From the NCBI RefSeq assembly GCF_003576405.1, contig NZ_QWGT01000005.1, positions 1 through 32,589 on the forward strand: a stretch of 32,589 bases of DNA, read 5' to 3'. Numbering within the stretch: position 1 is the stretch's first letter; every line of letters begins with the position of its first letter. The position numbers and the translations under genes are program-made. Source of the DNA: Clavibacter lycopersici. Lineage in GTDB: Bacteria; Actinomycetota; Actinomycetes; Actinomycetales; Microbacteriaceae. The notes beneath the pieces were generated by a model that saw nothing but the letters and a program-made list of their open reading frames with translations, was not told the origin of the DNA and searched no databases. This document shows, one piece after another, positions 1-7,408 of the stretch.

Positions 1-734
1 CGCTCGGTCGCGACGGCGGCGGCCTCAGCGGTGGGGGCGGACGCGCGGACGACCGACACCTCCATCGAGCGCGCCTCGAACGCGCGCACCAGCAGCGCCG
101 CGCGGGCGCTCGGACCCGCGGCGACCGCGGCGTCGAGGACGACCGGGTGCCGAACGCCCACCGCCGCGAGGTGGTCGGCGAGGGCGTCGACGGCCTCCGA
201 GGGATCCAGCTGCACGGCGGCGCGCAGCGGGTCGCCGCGCGGGTCCAGCTCGACGACCGGCACCGACCCGAGCCGGGCGATCCACTCGGCGGCACGCGAT
301 CCGAGGGTCCCGATCACGGCGTCGGTCTGCGCGCCGAGCGCCTCGACCATGCGGTCGGAGTCGGCGGCGAGGCCGACGTCCGCCAGAGACACGTTCCAGC
401 CGCGCGCCGCCGCGATCCGCACGACCGCGGCCGCGAGCTCGGGCGACCACGGGTTCCGCAGGTCGTCGACGACGAGGCCGAGCTGGTGGTCCCCGCCCGT
501 CACGAGCCCGCGCCCGAACCGCGACGGCCGGTACGCGAGCTGATCCGCGGCGTCGAGCACGCGCCGCTTGGTCTCCTCGCTGATCCCCGGCATGCCGTTC
601 ATCGCGCGCGTGACGGTCTGGCGGGACACGCCGGCGGCGGCCGCGACGTCGTGGATCGTGGCGCGGCCGGCCGGCTCCCGACCGGGCTCCCGGCCGGCCG
701 CGCCCGCGTCGCTCAGCCGCGCAGGTCCAGCCAC
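1..734 (-). CDS. LacI-family transcriptional repressor (C-terminus beyond window)
   Basis: Partial gene running off the left edge; 244 codons are present. The N-terminal helix-turn-helix (about residues 27-75) reads ATIHDVAAAAGVSRQTV and continues RAMNGMPGISEETKRRVLDA, the classic LacI DNA-binding and hinge pattern. It is followed by the periplasmic-binding-like sensor domain (LGLVVDDLRNPWSPELAAAV). The GTG at 734 is chosen because a GGAG lies 8 bases upstream and no closer start precedes the HTH. The gene begins 22 bases inside the 3' end of the upstream dehydrogenase/reductase gene, so the two are co-transcribed. It is the likely reader of the two TGAACGTTCA palindromes at 2773-2853, giving an autoregulated catabolic operon. 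The effector, probably a sugar or sugar derivative, cannot be read from the sequence. Confidence 0.9.
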   Translation of the reverse strand, partial: MAGPARLSDAGAAGREPGREPAGRATIHDVAAAAGVSRQTVTRAMNGMPGISEETKRRVLDAADQLAYRPSRFGRGLVTGGDHQLGLVVDDLRNPWSPELAAAVVRIAAARGWNVSLADVGLAADSDRMVEALGAQTDAVIGTLGSRAAEWIARLGSVPVVELDPRGDPLRAAVQLDPSEAVDALADHLAAVGVRHPVVLDAAVAAGPSARAALLVRAFEARSMEVSVVRASAPTAEAAAVATE

Positions 735-2746
735 GCCACCTGCTCCGGGGTGAGCTCGACCGACAGGCCGCGCATCGAGGAGCGGACCTCCGTGATGGTG
801 CGGGGGCCGAACAGCGGGAACGTCGGGAACGGCTGCGCGAGCACGTAGGCGAGCGCGATCGCCGTGGCCTGCACGCCGTGCTGGGACGCGAGCTCCTCCG
901 CGCGGCGGAGGCGCTCGAAGTTGTCGTCGCCGTAGTAGCAGCGCACGAGCTCCGGGTCGCTCAGGTCGTCCGGACGGGCGCGGCCCGTGAAGAAGCCGCG
1001 GGCCTGCGACGACCACGGCAGCAGCGGGACCTGCCGCTCCTCGAGCCAGGCCTTCGACGCGGGATCCGTGACGTGCACGCATCCCGCCCACGGCACGTCG
1101 TACGCCTCGGCCAGGCCGAAGTGGTCGCTCAGCGCCTGGAAGCCCGCGCGGCCGTTGGCCTTCGCGTAGGCCTGCGCCTCGTCGAAGCGCTCGGGCGTCC
1201 AGTTGGAGACGCCGTAGGAGCGGATCCGCCCGGCGCGCTGGTGCTCGTCCATCACGTCGACGAACTCCCCCACCGGCACGTCCGGGTTGTCGCGGTGCAT
1301 GAGGTAGATGTCGGCGTAGTCGGTGCCCTGGCGCTCGAGGCTCTCCAGCAGCTGGCTCGTGAGCGACTCGGGGTCGCAGTGCGGGGTGTGCGCGCCCTTG
1401 GTGATGACGACCACGTCCTCGCGGATGCCGCGGTTCCGGATCCACGTGCCGAGGCGCCCCTCGAGCACCCCGCCGCCGTAGATGTAGCCCGTGTCGAAGG
1501 CGTTGCCGCCCTGCTCGACGAAGTGGTCGAAGATCGCGGACGCGTGCGCCAGGTCGGGCTGGTTGTCGACGCCCATCACGAGGCGCGACATGCGCTTGCC
1601 GACGCCGGGGATCTCGCCGTAGAGCATCGGGCTGTCGTCGCGGACGCGCAGCGGGCGGCCGGAGACGGTGGGGATGTCCGCGTCCTCGGACTCGAACGGG
1701 TAGCGCAGCTCGAGCGCGGCGCGCCAGCGGTCGAGCGTGCGGGCGGTGGCGAGGGTCTCGTCGAGCGTCATCTGCGCGGCCTCGCCGAGGCCGGCGGCGA
1801 GCGCGTCGGTCGTGGCGTCGGCCTCGATGGCGTACGGCTTCGCCCCGGGGAAGGTCAGCGTGCGGGGCTCCTCGCCCACGACGGAGACCACGATCGCGGG
1901 CTCGCCGCCGAGGGTCCACGGGTCGGCGAGGTGGATGCGGCCGCGGCTGCCGAGGATCGTGAGCGCCTGCGGCTCGTCGAGGGCGACGCCCGTGCGGAGG
2001 GTCGCGGTGATGCCCGGCTGCCCCGCGCCGCCGCGGTAGGTCGCGCGGGCGACCGACCACTCGTCGACGCCCGTCGGGCCGACCGTGCCGTCCACCTCGA
2101 GGCTGAGCGGCTCGGCGACGGCGATCCCGGTCGCGGCCTGCACGACGGCGGCCGCGGCGGTGACCGTGTAGCCGCCGACGTCGAGGATCCCGCCGCCCGC
2201 GGTCGCGGTGTCGTAGAGGCGCCCGGTGCGGGATCCGGTGCGGAAGGAGAAGGACGCGTCGATGTGCGCGACGTCGCCGATCACGCCGTCGCGCAGCAGC
2301 TCGAGGAGCGCGGCGGTCTGCGGGTGGAAGCGGTACATGTACGCCTCGACGAGCGGGAGTCCTGCCTCGCGGGCCGCGTCGACGAGGGCCATCGCGGTGC
2401 CGTGGTTGACGGCGAGCGGCTTCTCGCAGAGGACGGCCTTGCCTGCCTCGAGCGCGCGGATCACGAGGTCGGCGTGGCCGGTGTGCACGGTGGAGATGTA
2501 GACGGCGTCCACGTCGGGGTCGGCGAGGACGGCGTCGTAGTCGGCGCCCGTGACGCCGGCGAAGCCCTGCTCGGCGGCCTCGGTGGCGAAGGCCCGCGCG
2601 CGCTCGGCGCTCGAGCTGCCTGCGGCGACGAGACGCGCGTCGCGCTCGCTCGCGGGGAGCTGGGAGAGGAAGCGGCGGGCGATGGAGCCCGGGCCGAGGA
2701 CCGCCCAGCCGGGTGCGGTCGAGGTGGTCGGGGTGGGGTCGGTCAT
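713..2746 (-). CDS. Fusion of Gfo/Idh/MocA dehydrogenase and aldo/keto reductase
   Basis: A 677-residue two-domain oxidoreductase. Residues about 12-350 form a Gfo/Idh/MocA dehydrogenase: the nucleotide-binding GPGSIA is at 18-23, and EKP at 108-110 carries the usual catalytic lysine. Residues about 385-677 form an aldo/keto reductase with the tetrad visible as D418, Y423 (DTGYIYG), K450 (ITKG) and H484 (LMHRD). Each half is about the normal length of a stand-alone enzyme, so this is a true fusion. Known members of both families oxidise or reduce sugars and polyols with NAD(P), so sequential or coupled redox of one sugar is an inference. The ATG at 2746 has GAAGGG 8 bases upstream; a GTG at 2785 is in frame but lies inside an operator and was rejected. 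The lacI gene overlaps its end. Confidence 0.9.
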   Translation of the reverse strand: MTDPTPTTSTAPGWAVLGPGSIARRFLSQLPASERDARLVAAGSSSAERARAFATEAAEQGFAGVTGADYDAVLADPDVDAVYISTVHTGHADLVIRALEAGKAVLCEKPLAVNHGTAMALVDAAREAGLPLVEAYMYRFHPQTAALLELLRDGVIGDVAHIDASFSFRTGSRTGRLYDTATAGGGILDVGGYTVTAAAAVVQAATGIAVAEPLSLEVDGTVGPTGVDEWSVARATYRGGAGQPGITATLRTGVALDEPQALTILGSRGRIHLADPWTLGGEPAIVVSVVGEEPRTLTFPGAKPYAIEADATTDALAAGLGEAAQMTLDETLATARTLDRWRAALELRYPFESEDADIPTVSGRPLRVRDDSPMLYGEIPGVGKRMSRLVMGVDNQPDLAHASAIFDHFVEQGGNAFDTGYIYGGGVLEGRLGTWIRNRGIREDVVVITKGAHTPHCDPESLTSQLLESLERQGTDYADIYLMHRDNPDVPVGEFVDVMDEHQRAGRIRSYGVSNWTPERFDEAQAYAKANGRAGFQALSDHFGLAEAYDVPWAGCVHVTDPASKAWLEERQVPLLPWSSQARGFFTGRARPDDLSDPELVRCYYGDDNFERLRRAEELASQHGVQATAIALAYVLAQPFPTFPLFGPRTITEVRSSMRGLSVELTPEQVAWLDLRG

Positions 2747-2772
2747 GGTGGAGCCCTTCGCGGCGTCGTCGG

Positions 2773-2853
2773 CGTGAACGTTCACGACGACGCTACGGGT
2801 CGGGCTGCGCGGGCGTCAAGGGATGACGCGTAGACGGGACGTGAACGTTCACG
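2773..2853 (-). promoter_or_regulatory. Promoter flanked by two identical LacI operators
   Basis: The same 14-bp perfect palindrome CGTGAACGTTCACG occurs at 2773-2786 and 2840-2853, with centres 67 bp apart. Between them on the minus strand lies a near-consensus promoter: -35 TTGACG (2819-2814), an 18-bp spacer and -10 TAGCGT (2795-2790). The proximal operator covers the expected transcription start; the distal one lies about 20 bp above the -35. A palindrome with a central CG is typical of LacI-family sites, and the operon encodes a LacI repressor, so autorepression, perhaps with looping, is the inference. Confidence 0.8.
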
Positions 2854-2893
2854 CGCGGGACCGCGTGAGGATCACCCACGCATCAGCACCGGA

Positions 2894-3400
2894 TCAGGTC
2901 ACGGCGCGTTCAGCGGCATCCGCGGCCCGACCGCCGCCCTCCGCCTCGATCTCCGCGACCAGCCGCCCGAGCAGCCGGGTGAGCTCGGCGCGCTCCCGCG
3001 GCGACCAGTCCCCCACGAGCTCGCCGAGGAGCGCGCGGGCCGTGGCGGAGTTGCGGTCGAGCACGCGCTCGGCGTCGGGAGTCGCGCGGACGAGGATCGC
3101 GCGCCGGTCGCCGGGGTCGGGCTCGCGGATCACGAGACCCCGGGCCTCGAGGCGCTGCACGTGCGCGGTCATCGTGGACTTGTCGACGCCCTGCCAGTCG
3201 GCGAGGACGCGCATCCGGGTCGCGCCGCACTCCATCAGGTGCCCGAGGAGCCAGGTGTCGGTGGAGGAGAACGCCTCGCCCTCGTCGGCGAGCATGCGCC
3301 GGCGCACGTCGGGCCGCGACGCCCAGCGGGTGATCGCGAGCACCGCGCGCTCCATCGCCGCGCCGACCGCCGCGCCATCCTTGCCTGGGAGCTCGCTCAC
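2894..3400 (-). CDS. MarR-family transcriptional regulator
   Basis: A 168-residue winged-helix regulator. The core pattern is visible: TDTWLLGHLMECGATRMRVLADWQ, then the recognition region VDKSTMTAHVQRLEARGLV, then the wing with DPGDRRAILVRATPDAERVL, which is diagnostic for MarR. MarR proteins bind DNA as dimers and usually release on binding a phenolic or drug-like ligand or on oxidation. The GTG at 3400 (VSELPGKDG) gives a normal family length, with GGGGA 8 bases upstream; longer in-frame starts add an implausible arginine-rich leader. The gene is divergent from the general-stress protein at 3508 and may control it. The adjacent minus-strand operon has its own promoter, so the ligand and targets remain unknown. 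Confidence 0.85.
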   Translation of the reverse strand: MSELPGKDGAAVGAAMERAVLAITRWASRPDVRRRMLADEGEAFSSTDTWLLGHLMECGATRMRVLADWQGVDKSTMTAHVQRLEARGLVIREPDPGDRRAILVRATPDAERVLDRNSATARALLGELVGDWSPRERAELTRLLGRLVAEIEAEGGGRAADAAERAVT

Positions 3401-3455
3401 CGTTCGATCCCCGTCCTCTCCGCGCTGGCCGACCGTTGGTATCCTCAAACCATAT

Positions 3456-3469
3456 CGTCCGACCGGACG
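3456..3469. promoter_or_regulatory. Inverted repeat between divergent marR and stress gene
   Basis: CGTCCG-AC-CGGACG is a perfect 6-bp inverted repeat in the 107-bp divergent intergenic region, about 40 bp before the stress-protein ATG. It is a candidate operator for the MarR protein. A looser TTG-N7-CAA (3436-3448) lies beside it. No convincing -35/-10 pair could be assigned. Confidence 0.3.
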
Positions 3470-3507
3470 GAGATGCACGAATCGCACGACCCGAGAGGAA
3501 GCACCCC

Positions 3508-4005
3508 ATGTCCACCCCGAGCACCGACCCCCGCGCGCACGCCGTCCCGGCCACGCCCCGCGAGGTGATCGCGAGCTACACCGAGTACGCCGATGCGCAG
3601 GCCGCCGTCGACACGCTGTCCGACAAGGAGTTCCCCGTCGCGTCGACGCAGATCGTGGGCCACGACGTCCGCACCGTCGAGACCGTCACGGGCCGGGTCA
3701 CCAACGGCAGCGCCGCGGTGCGCGGGGCCGCGGGCGGCGCCTGGTTCGGCCTCATGCTGGGCCTGCTGTTCGGGATCTTCACCCCCGGCGTCGCGTGGCT
3801 CGGCGTGCTCCTGGTCGCGGTCGGCATCGGCGCCCTCTGGGGCGCGCTGTTCGGCTTCGTCGGCCACTGGGCCACCCGCGGGAAGCGCGACTTCGCCTCG
3901 ATCCAGACGCTGACCGCCGGCCGCTACGACGTGCTGGTCGACAGCGCGCGGGCCGCCGAGGCGTCGCGGATCCTGTTCGACACGACGGGCGTGCCGCGCG
4001 CCTGA
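3508..4005 (+). CDS. General-stress-protein-17M-like two-helix membrane protein
   Basis: A 165-residue protein. Residues 22-62 (IASYTEYADAQAAVDTLSDK and onward) resemble the small alpha/beta domain of general stress protein 17M, which pairs with the C-terminal segment from about residue 129 (ASIQTLTAGRYDVLVDSARA). A glycine-rich hairpin of two membrane helices (about 74-92 and 96-119) is inserted between them. This arrangement is common in actinobacterial hypothetical proteins; the biochemical role is unknown. The ATG has GAGAGGA 8 bases upstream. It is divergent from marR and ends at a strong hairpin shared with the convergent SDR gene. The name rests on resemblance to the family, not on any experiment. 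Confidence 0.75.
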   Translation: MSTPSTDPRAHAVPATPREVIASYTEYADAQAAVDTLSDKEFPVASTQIVGHDVRTVETVTGRVTNGSAAVRGAAGGAWFGLMLGLLFGIFTPGVAWLGVLLVAVGIGALWGALFGFVGHWATRGKRDFASIQTLTAGRYDVLVDSARAAEASRILFDTTGVPRA

Positions 4006-4026
4006 GCAGCTGCGGCGACGCATTCC

Positions 4027-4059
4027 GGGGCGCGCGGGCACGAGGTGCCCGCGCGCTCC
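4027..4059. terminator. Bidirectional hairpin between convergent genes
   Basis: A 15-bp stem (4027-4041 with 4045-4059, one G-U pair) closes a 3-base GAG loop. The inner 12 pairs are perfect (GCGCGCGGGCAC/GTGCCCGCGCGC). It fills the 69-bp gap between two convergent stop codons. There is no T-tract, as is usual in high-GC actinobacteria. Confidence 0.8.
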
Positions 4060-4074
4060 CGTGTGTCCGCCGCC

Positions 4075-5013
4075 TCACGCCGGGAACCGCACCCCCGTCA
4101 GCTCCTCCGAGAGCGCCCACATGCGGCGTGCGTCAGCCGGGTCCGTGACCCGCGAGAACGGCGCCATCTCGGCCGGCGCGCCGCCGAGGTGGCCGGGTCC
4201 GCTCGGACCGTACATGCGTCCGCCGTCGCCGTCCGCCGTGGCCGCGAGGAGCGCGGGCAGGGCGGCCGTCTCGGGCGTGCCGACCAGGATCCCGAGCCGG
4301 GACAGCAGCCGGATCGCTCGGACGTCGAGCCCGTCGCGCGAGCGTCCCGTCGCCGTGCGTGCGGCCAGGAGGCTCGTCGGCGCGATGCCCGGGTGCGCGA
4401 GGTCGCTCGTGATCCCCCACCCGCCGGCCGCGCTCCGCCGCTGGAGCTCCAGGCCGACGAGCCCGAACGCGATCTTCGACGAGCTGTACGCGCGCATCGG
4501 GTGGTATCTGCGCTCCCACTGCAGGTCGTCCCAGCGCACGGCGTTCTGGGCGGCGGCGATGCTCACCTGCGACACGACGCGCGCGGATCCGGCACGCAGC
4601 AGCGGAAGCAGCCGGCCCACGAGCGCGAAGTGCCCGAGGTGGTTCGTGCCGAGCTGCAGCTCGAACCCGTCGGCGGTGGTGCGGCGCTCGGGCGGCGTCA
4701 TCACCCCCGCGTTGGCGACGAGCAGGTGCAGGGGCGCGCCCTCGTCCGCGAGCCGGGCGGCCAGCGCGGCCACGGAGTCGAGCGACGCGAGGTCGAGGTC
4801 GTGCAGGGCGATCCGCGCGGCGGGGTGCCGCTCGCGGATCCGGGCCACGGCGGCCTCGCCCTTGCGACGGTCGCGCACCGGCAGCAGGACCTCGGCGCCC
4901 GCGCCGGCGAGCCGGGTGGCGAGCGCCAAGCCGATGCCGTCGCTGCCTCCCGTGACGAGGGCGCGGCGGCCCGTGAGGTCGGGGACGGGGATGTCGGTGG
5001 GGCGACGGGGCAT
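4075..5013 (-). CDS. Short-chain dehydrogenase/reductase (SDR)
   Basis: A 312-residue classical-type SDR. The cofactor motif is VTGGSDGIG (TGxxxGIG) near residue 22; the structural motif is ANAG (LLVANAGVMT); the active site is YSSSK, preceded by a serine in VVSQVSIAA. The length and the C-terminal extension (PSGPGHLGG) match the retinol-dehydrogenase/oxidoreductase-like group common in actinobacteria. It should be an NAD(P)-dependent oxidoreductase of unknown substrate. The ATG at 5013 has AGGAGG about 6 bases upstream; longer frames extending to 5319 lack SDR sequence. It is divergent from an XRE/MmyB regulator at 5174, a frequent arrangement in which the regulator controls the dehydrogenase. 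The 160-bp gap holds GGTCC-N6-GGACC (5119-5134), a weak operator candidate. Confidence 0.9.
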   Translation of the reverse strand: MPRRPTDIPVPDLTGRRALVTGGSDGIGLALATRLAGAGAEVLLPVRDRRKGEAAVARIRERHPAARIALHDLDLASLDSVAALAARLADEGAPLHLLVANAGVMTPPERRTTADGFELQLGTNHLGHFALVGRLLPLLRAGSARVVSQVSIAAAQNAVRWDDLQWERRYHPMRAYSSSKIAFGLVGLELQRRSAAGGWGITSDLAHPGIAPTSLLAARTATGRSRDGLDVRAIRLLSRLGILVGTPETAALPALLAATADGDGGRMYGPSGPGHLGGAPAEMAPFSRVTDPADARRMWALSEELTGVRFPA

Positions 5014-5173
5014 GGCGGATCCTCCTGCGGACGACGACGCGGGCGTTCCGCATCGGCTGCCCCGAGCCTGGGCGCGCGCCGACACGGGATCCAGGGCGCG
5101 TCGAGACGTGGATCGGCGGGTCCTGGCTGGGACCGCCGCCGGCCGAGAGGATGGACGCGACACAGGAGGCCGC

Positions 5174-6019
5174 ATGCGCCAGATGGACCACGCGGGGCTC
5201 GCCGAGTTCCTCCGCCGCCGCCGGGAGGCGCTCCAGCCCGAGGACGTCGGGCTCCCCCGCACCCCGCGGCGCCGCACGAGCGGCCTCCGGCGCGAGGAGG
5301 TCGCGGCGCTGTCGAGCATGTCGTCCGACTACTACGCGCGGATCGAGCGCGGCAGCAGCCCGCAGCCGTCGGAGCAGATGCTGGCGGCGATCGCGCACGG
5401 CCTGCACCTCACGGTCGACGAGCGCGACCACCTGTTCCGGCTCGCGGGCCACCAGCCGCCGGCGCGCGGTGGATCCGGCGACCATGTCGGACCGGGCCTG
5501 CAGCGGATCCTCGATCGGCTCGTCGACACGCCCGCCGAGGTCGTGAGCGAGCTCGGCGAGACGCTGATGCAGACTCCGCTGGGCGTCGCGCTGACGGGTG
5601 ACACCGCCCACCTCACCGGCCCGGAGCGGAGCATCGGGTACCGCTGGTTCGCGGATCCGGCGAGCCGCCGCCTCTACGCCGAGGAGGACCACGCGGCGCT
5701 CGCGCGACTCTGGGTCTCGGGCCTGCGGGGGGTCGCGACCCGCCGCGGACCCGGATCCCGCGCCGCCCGCTACGTCGAGCTGCTGCTTCCGCGGAGCGCC
5801 GAGTTCCGCGAGCTGTGGGCGCGGCACGAGGTGGGCCTCCGCCCGAGCGCCGTGAAGCGCTTCGAGCACCCGGAGCTCGGCCGGCTGGAGCTCGCCTGCC
5901 AGACGCTCACGGATCCCGAGCAGTCCCACCACCTGCTCGTCTACACGGCCGCGCCCGGCTCCGAGAGCCACGAGAAGCTGCGGCTGCTCGGGGTGATCGG
6001 GGCGCAGGCGCTGGGGTGA
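5174..6019 (+). CDS. XRE-family regulator with MmyB-like ligand domain
   Basis: A 281-residue regulator. The N-terminal helix-turn-helix (about 8-72) contains RRRTSGLRREEVAALSSMS, then YYARIERG, then a PSEQMLAAIAHGLHLTVDER stretch, the signature of the MmyB-like XRE group. The C-terminal half (about 105-275) is the MmyB-like PAS-fold ligand domain, seen in GYRWFADPASRRLY and the following acidic and arginine helices. Members of this group typically sit divergent to an SDR or oxidoreductase and are thought to sense a small lipophilic ligand; here the SDR at 4075-5013 is the neighbour. The ATG at 5174 is preceded by AGGAGG at good spacing. The effector and target sites are not determined. Confidence 0.9.
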   Translation: MRQMDHAGLAEFLRRRREALQPEDVGLPRTPRRRTSGLRREEVAALSSMSSDYYARIERGSSPQPSEQMLAAIAHGLHLTVDERDHLFRLAGHQPPARGGSGDHVGPGLQRILDRLVDTPAEVVSELGETLMQTPLGVALTGDTAHLTGPERSIGYRWFADPASRRLYAEEDHAALARLWVSGLRGVATRRGPGSRAARYVELLLPRSAEFRELWARHEVGLRPSAVKRFEHPELGRLELACQTLTDPEQSHHLLVYTAAPGSESHEKLRLLGVIGAQALG

Positions 6020-6065
6020 GGTGCCCCGATCGGGGGCGACACGAGCAGCGGTGGCGGTGGGAGGC

Positions 6066-6096
6066 TCGGGCCGTACCCGACCGGGCCGTCCGGCCC
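6066..6096 (+). promoter_or_regulatory. Inverted repeats in the leader of the 427-residue unknown protein
   Basis: TCGGG-N5-CCCGA (6066-6080) and GGGCCG-TC-CGGCCC (6083-6096) stand side by side just before the ribosome binding site at about 6101-6106. A further palindrome, CCCCGATCGGGG, lies at 6024-6035 straight after the preceding stop codon. One may terminate the upstream regulator and the others may be operator or leader structure. Function is not decided by the sequence. Confidence 0.3.
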
Positions 6097-6112
6097 ACCC
6101 GAAGGAGCCCCC

Positions 6113-7396
6113 GTGGATGACGACGTCCAGCTGATCAGCGACGGCGACGGCCTGGCCGTCATCGGCGAGGCCGCCGCGGTGGAGCGGTTCCTCGCGACGA
6201 ACGAGCTGCCGAAGGGGCGGGACCTGGGGCTGGAGCGGCTGAAGCCGATCGTGGGGATGGCGGCGGCCGCAATGCAGGCGGGATCCGTCGTGGCCGAGAA
6301 CCACGGGCGATGGGTGAAGCTGTCCGAGAAGTCGGTGAAGCTGATCAAGGACAACGCTGGTCTGGTGAAGAGCACCAAGTCGGGTCTGGACCTCGGGGTC
6401 ATCCGTGGCCAGGGCGGGCGCTTCGTCGACGTCGTCGAGTTCGCCGCCGGCCCGGGTCGGATCCTCGCCAACCCCGCGATCCTCGCGGGCGCGGCAGGCA
6501 TCATGGCGCAGCTGGCGATGCAGCAGGCCATGGACGAGATCAGCGACTACCTCGCCGTCATCGACGCCAAGGTCGACGACATCCTCCGCGGCCAGAAGGA
6601 CTCCGTGCTCGCCGACATGATCGGCGTGGAGATGGTGATCGACGAGGCGATGATGATCCGCGACCAGGTCGGCCGCGTCTCCGAGACCACCTGGTCGAAG
6701 GTCCAGGGCACCGCGATGACGCTCGGCCGCACGCAGGGCTACGCGCTCCGTCAGCTCGACGCCCTCGCGGAGAAGATGGAGAAGACGACCAAGGTCGACG
6801 ACCTCGTGCGCGCGACGAAGGACGCCGAGGCGACCGTCCGCGAATGGCTCGCCGTGCTCGCCCGCTGCTTCCAGCTCCAGGACGCCGTCGGCGTGCTCGA
6901 GCTCGACCGCGTGCTCGACGCCTCCCCGGAGGAGCTGGATCAGCACCGCCTCGCGCTCCGGACCGTGCGGCAGAACCGGCTCGCGGTGATCGGCCGCACC
7001 ACCGACCGCCTGCTCGAGCGCATGGATGCCGCCGCCGGCACCGCGAACGCCAAGGTACTGCTCAACCCGTTCGACTCGCGGGCCGTCGTGGGATCCAGCA
7101 ACCGGGTCGCCAGCGGCGTCGTGCAGTTCAACGGCCTGCTCGGCGTCGCCGACGAGCGCGAGTCGCTGGAGGCGCGACGCTGGCTGGTCGCGGTGGGCGA
7201 CACCTGGGACTCGGCCCGCGACCAGGGTGCCGAGGGCGTGGACGCGGCCCGACGCATGGGCGCGGCCGCGTTCGGCCGGGGTCGCGCGGCGGCAGACGGG
7301 CTGCAGCTGAAGCTCGCAGAGGGCGCCCTGCGGCGCCGACGCGGCAAGGGCGACAGCACGCCCGAGCTCGAGGCGCCGGACGATCCGCAGCCCTGA
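6113..7396 (+). CDS. Large helical protein of unknown function
   Basis: A 427-residue protein that I cannot assign to a named family. The GTG at 6113 has GGAG 6 bases upstream. The body is almost entirely predicted helix. Residues about 115-150 (GPGRILANPAILAGAAGIMA then QLAMQQAMDEISDYLAVIDA) combine a hydrophobic glycine/alanine stretch, possibly membrane-inserting or amphipathic, with the start of a long charged coiled-coil-like region (VDDILRGQKDSVLADMIGVE). A second conserved-looking block is AVLARCFQLQDAVGVLELDR. The C-terminus is basic (RRRRGKGD). No enzyme motif, signal peptide or lipobox is visible. It stands alone between an XRE regulator and a convergent nucleotidyltransferase. Similar proteins probably exist in related actinobacteria, but I know of no function. 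A membrane-remodelling or toxin-like helical bundle is only a guess. Confidence 0.8.
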   Translation: MDDDVQLISDGDGLAVIGEAAAVERFLATNELPKGRDLGLERLKPIVGMAAAAMQAGSVVAENHGRWVKLSEKSVKLIKDNAGLVKSTKSGLDLGVIRGQGGRFVDVVEFAAGPGRILANPAILAGAAGIMAQLAMQQAMDEISDYLAVIDAKVDDILRGQKDSVLADMIGVEMVIDEAMMIRDQVGRVSETTWSKVQGTAMTLGRTQGYALRQLDALAEKMEKTTKVDDLVRATKDAEATVREWLAVLARCFQLQDAVGVLELDRVLDASPEELDQHRLALRTVRQNRLAVIGRTTDRLLERMDAAAGTANAKVLLNPFDSRAVVGSSNRVASGVVQFNGLLGVADERESLEARRWLVAVGDTWDSARDQGAEGVDAARRMGAAAFGRGRAAADGLQLKLAEGALRRRRGKGDSTPELEAPDDPQP

Positions 7397-7408
7397 TCCG
7401 CGGATCAG
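7393..7408. terminator. 16-bp perfect palindrome containing both convergent stop codons
   Basis: CTGATCCGCGGATCAG is a perfect palindrome. It contains the TGA of the plus-strand gene (7394-7396) and the TGA of the minus-strand nucleotidyltransferase (7405-7407), so one element terminates both reading frames and can form a short hairpin in either transcript. Confidence 0.5.

Noticed and set aside
2746-2785. GTG at 2785 as the start of the dehydrogenase/reductase fusion
   Set aside because: It lies within the proximal LacI operator and at or before the predicted transcription start; the ATG at 2746 has a ribosome binding site and fits the family start.
3436-3448. TTG-N7-CAA as a firm MarR operator
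   Set aside because: Only three bases per arm match; too weak to call on its own, although it lies beside a better inverted repeat.
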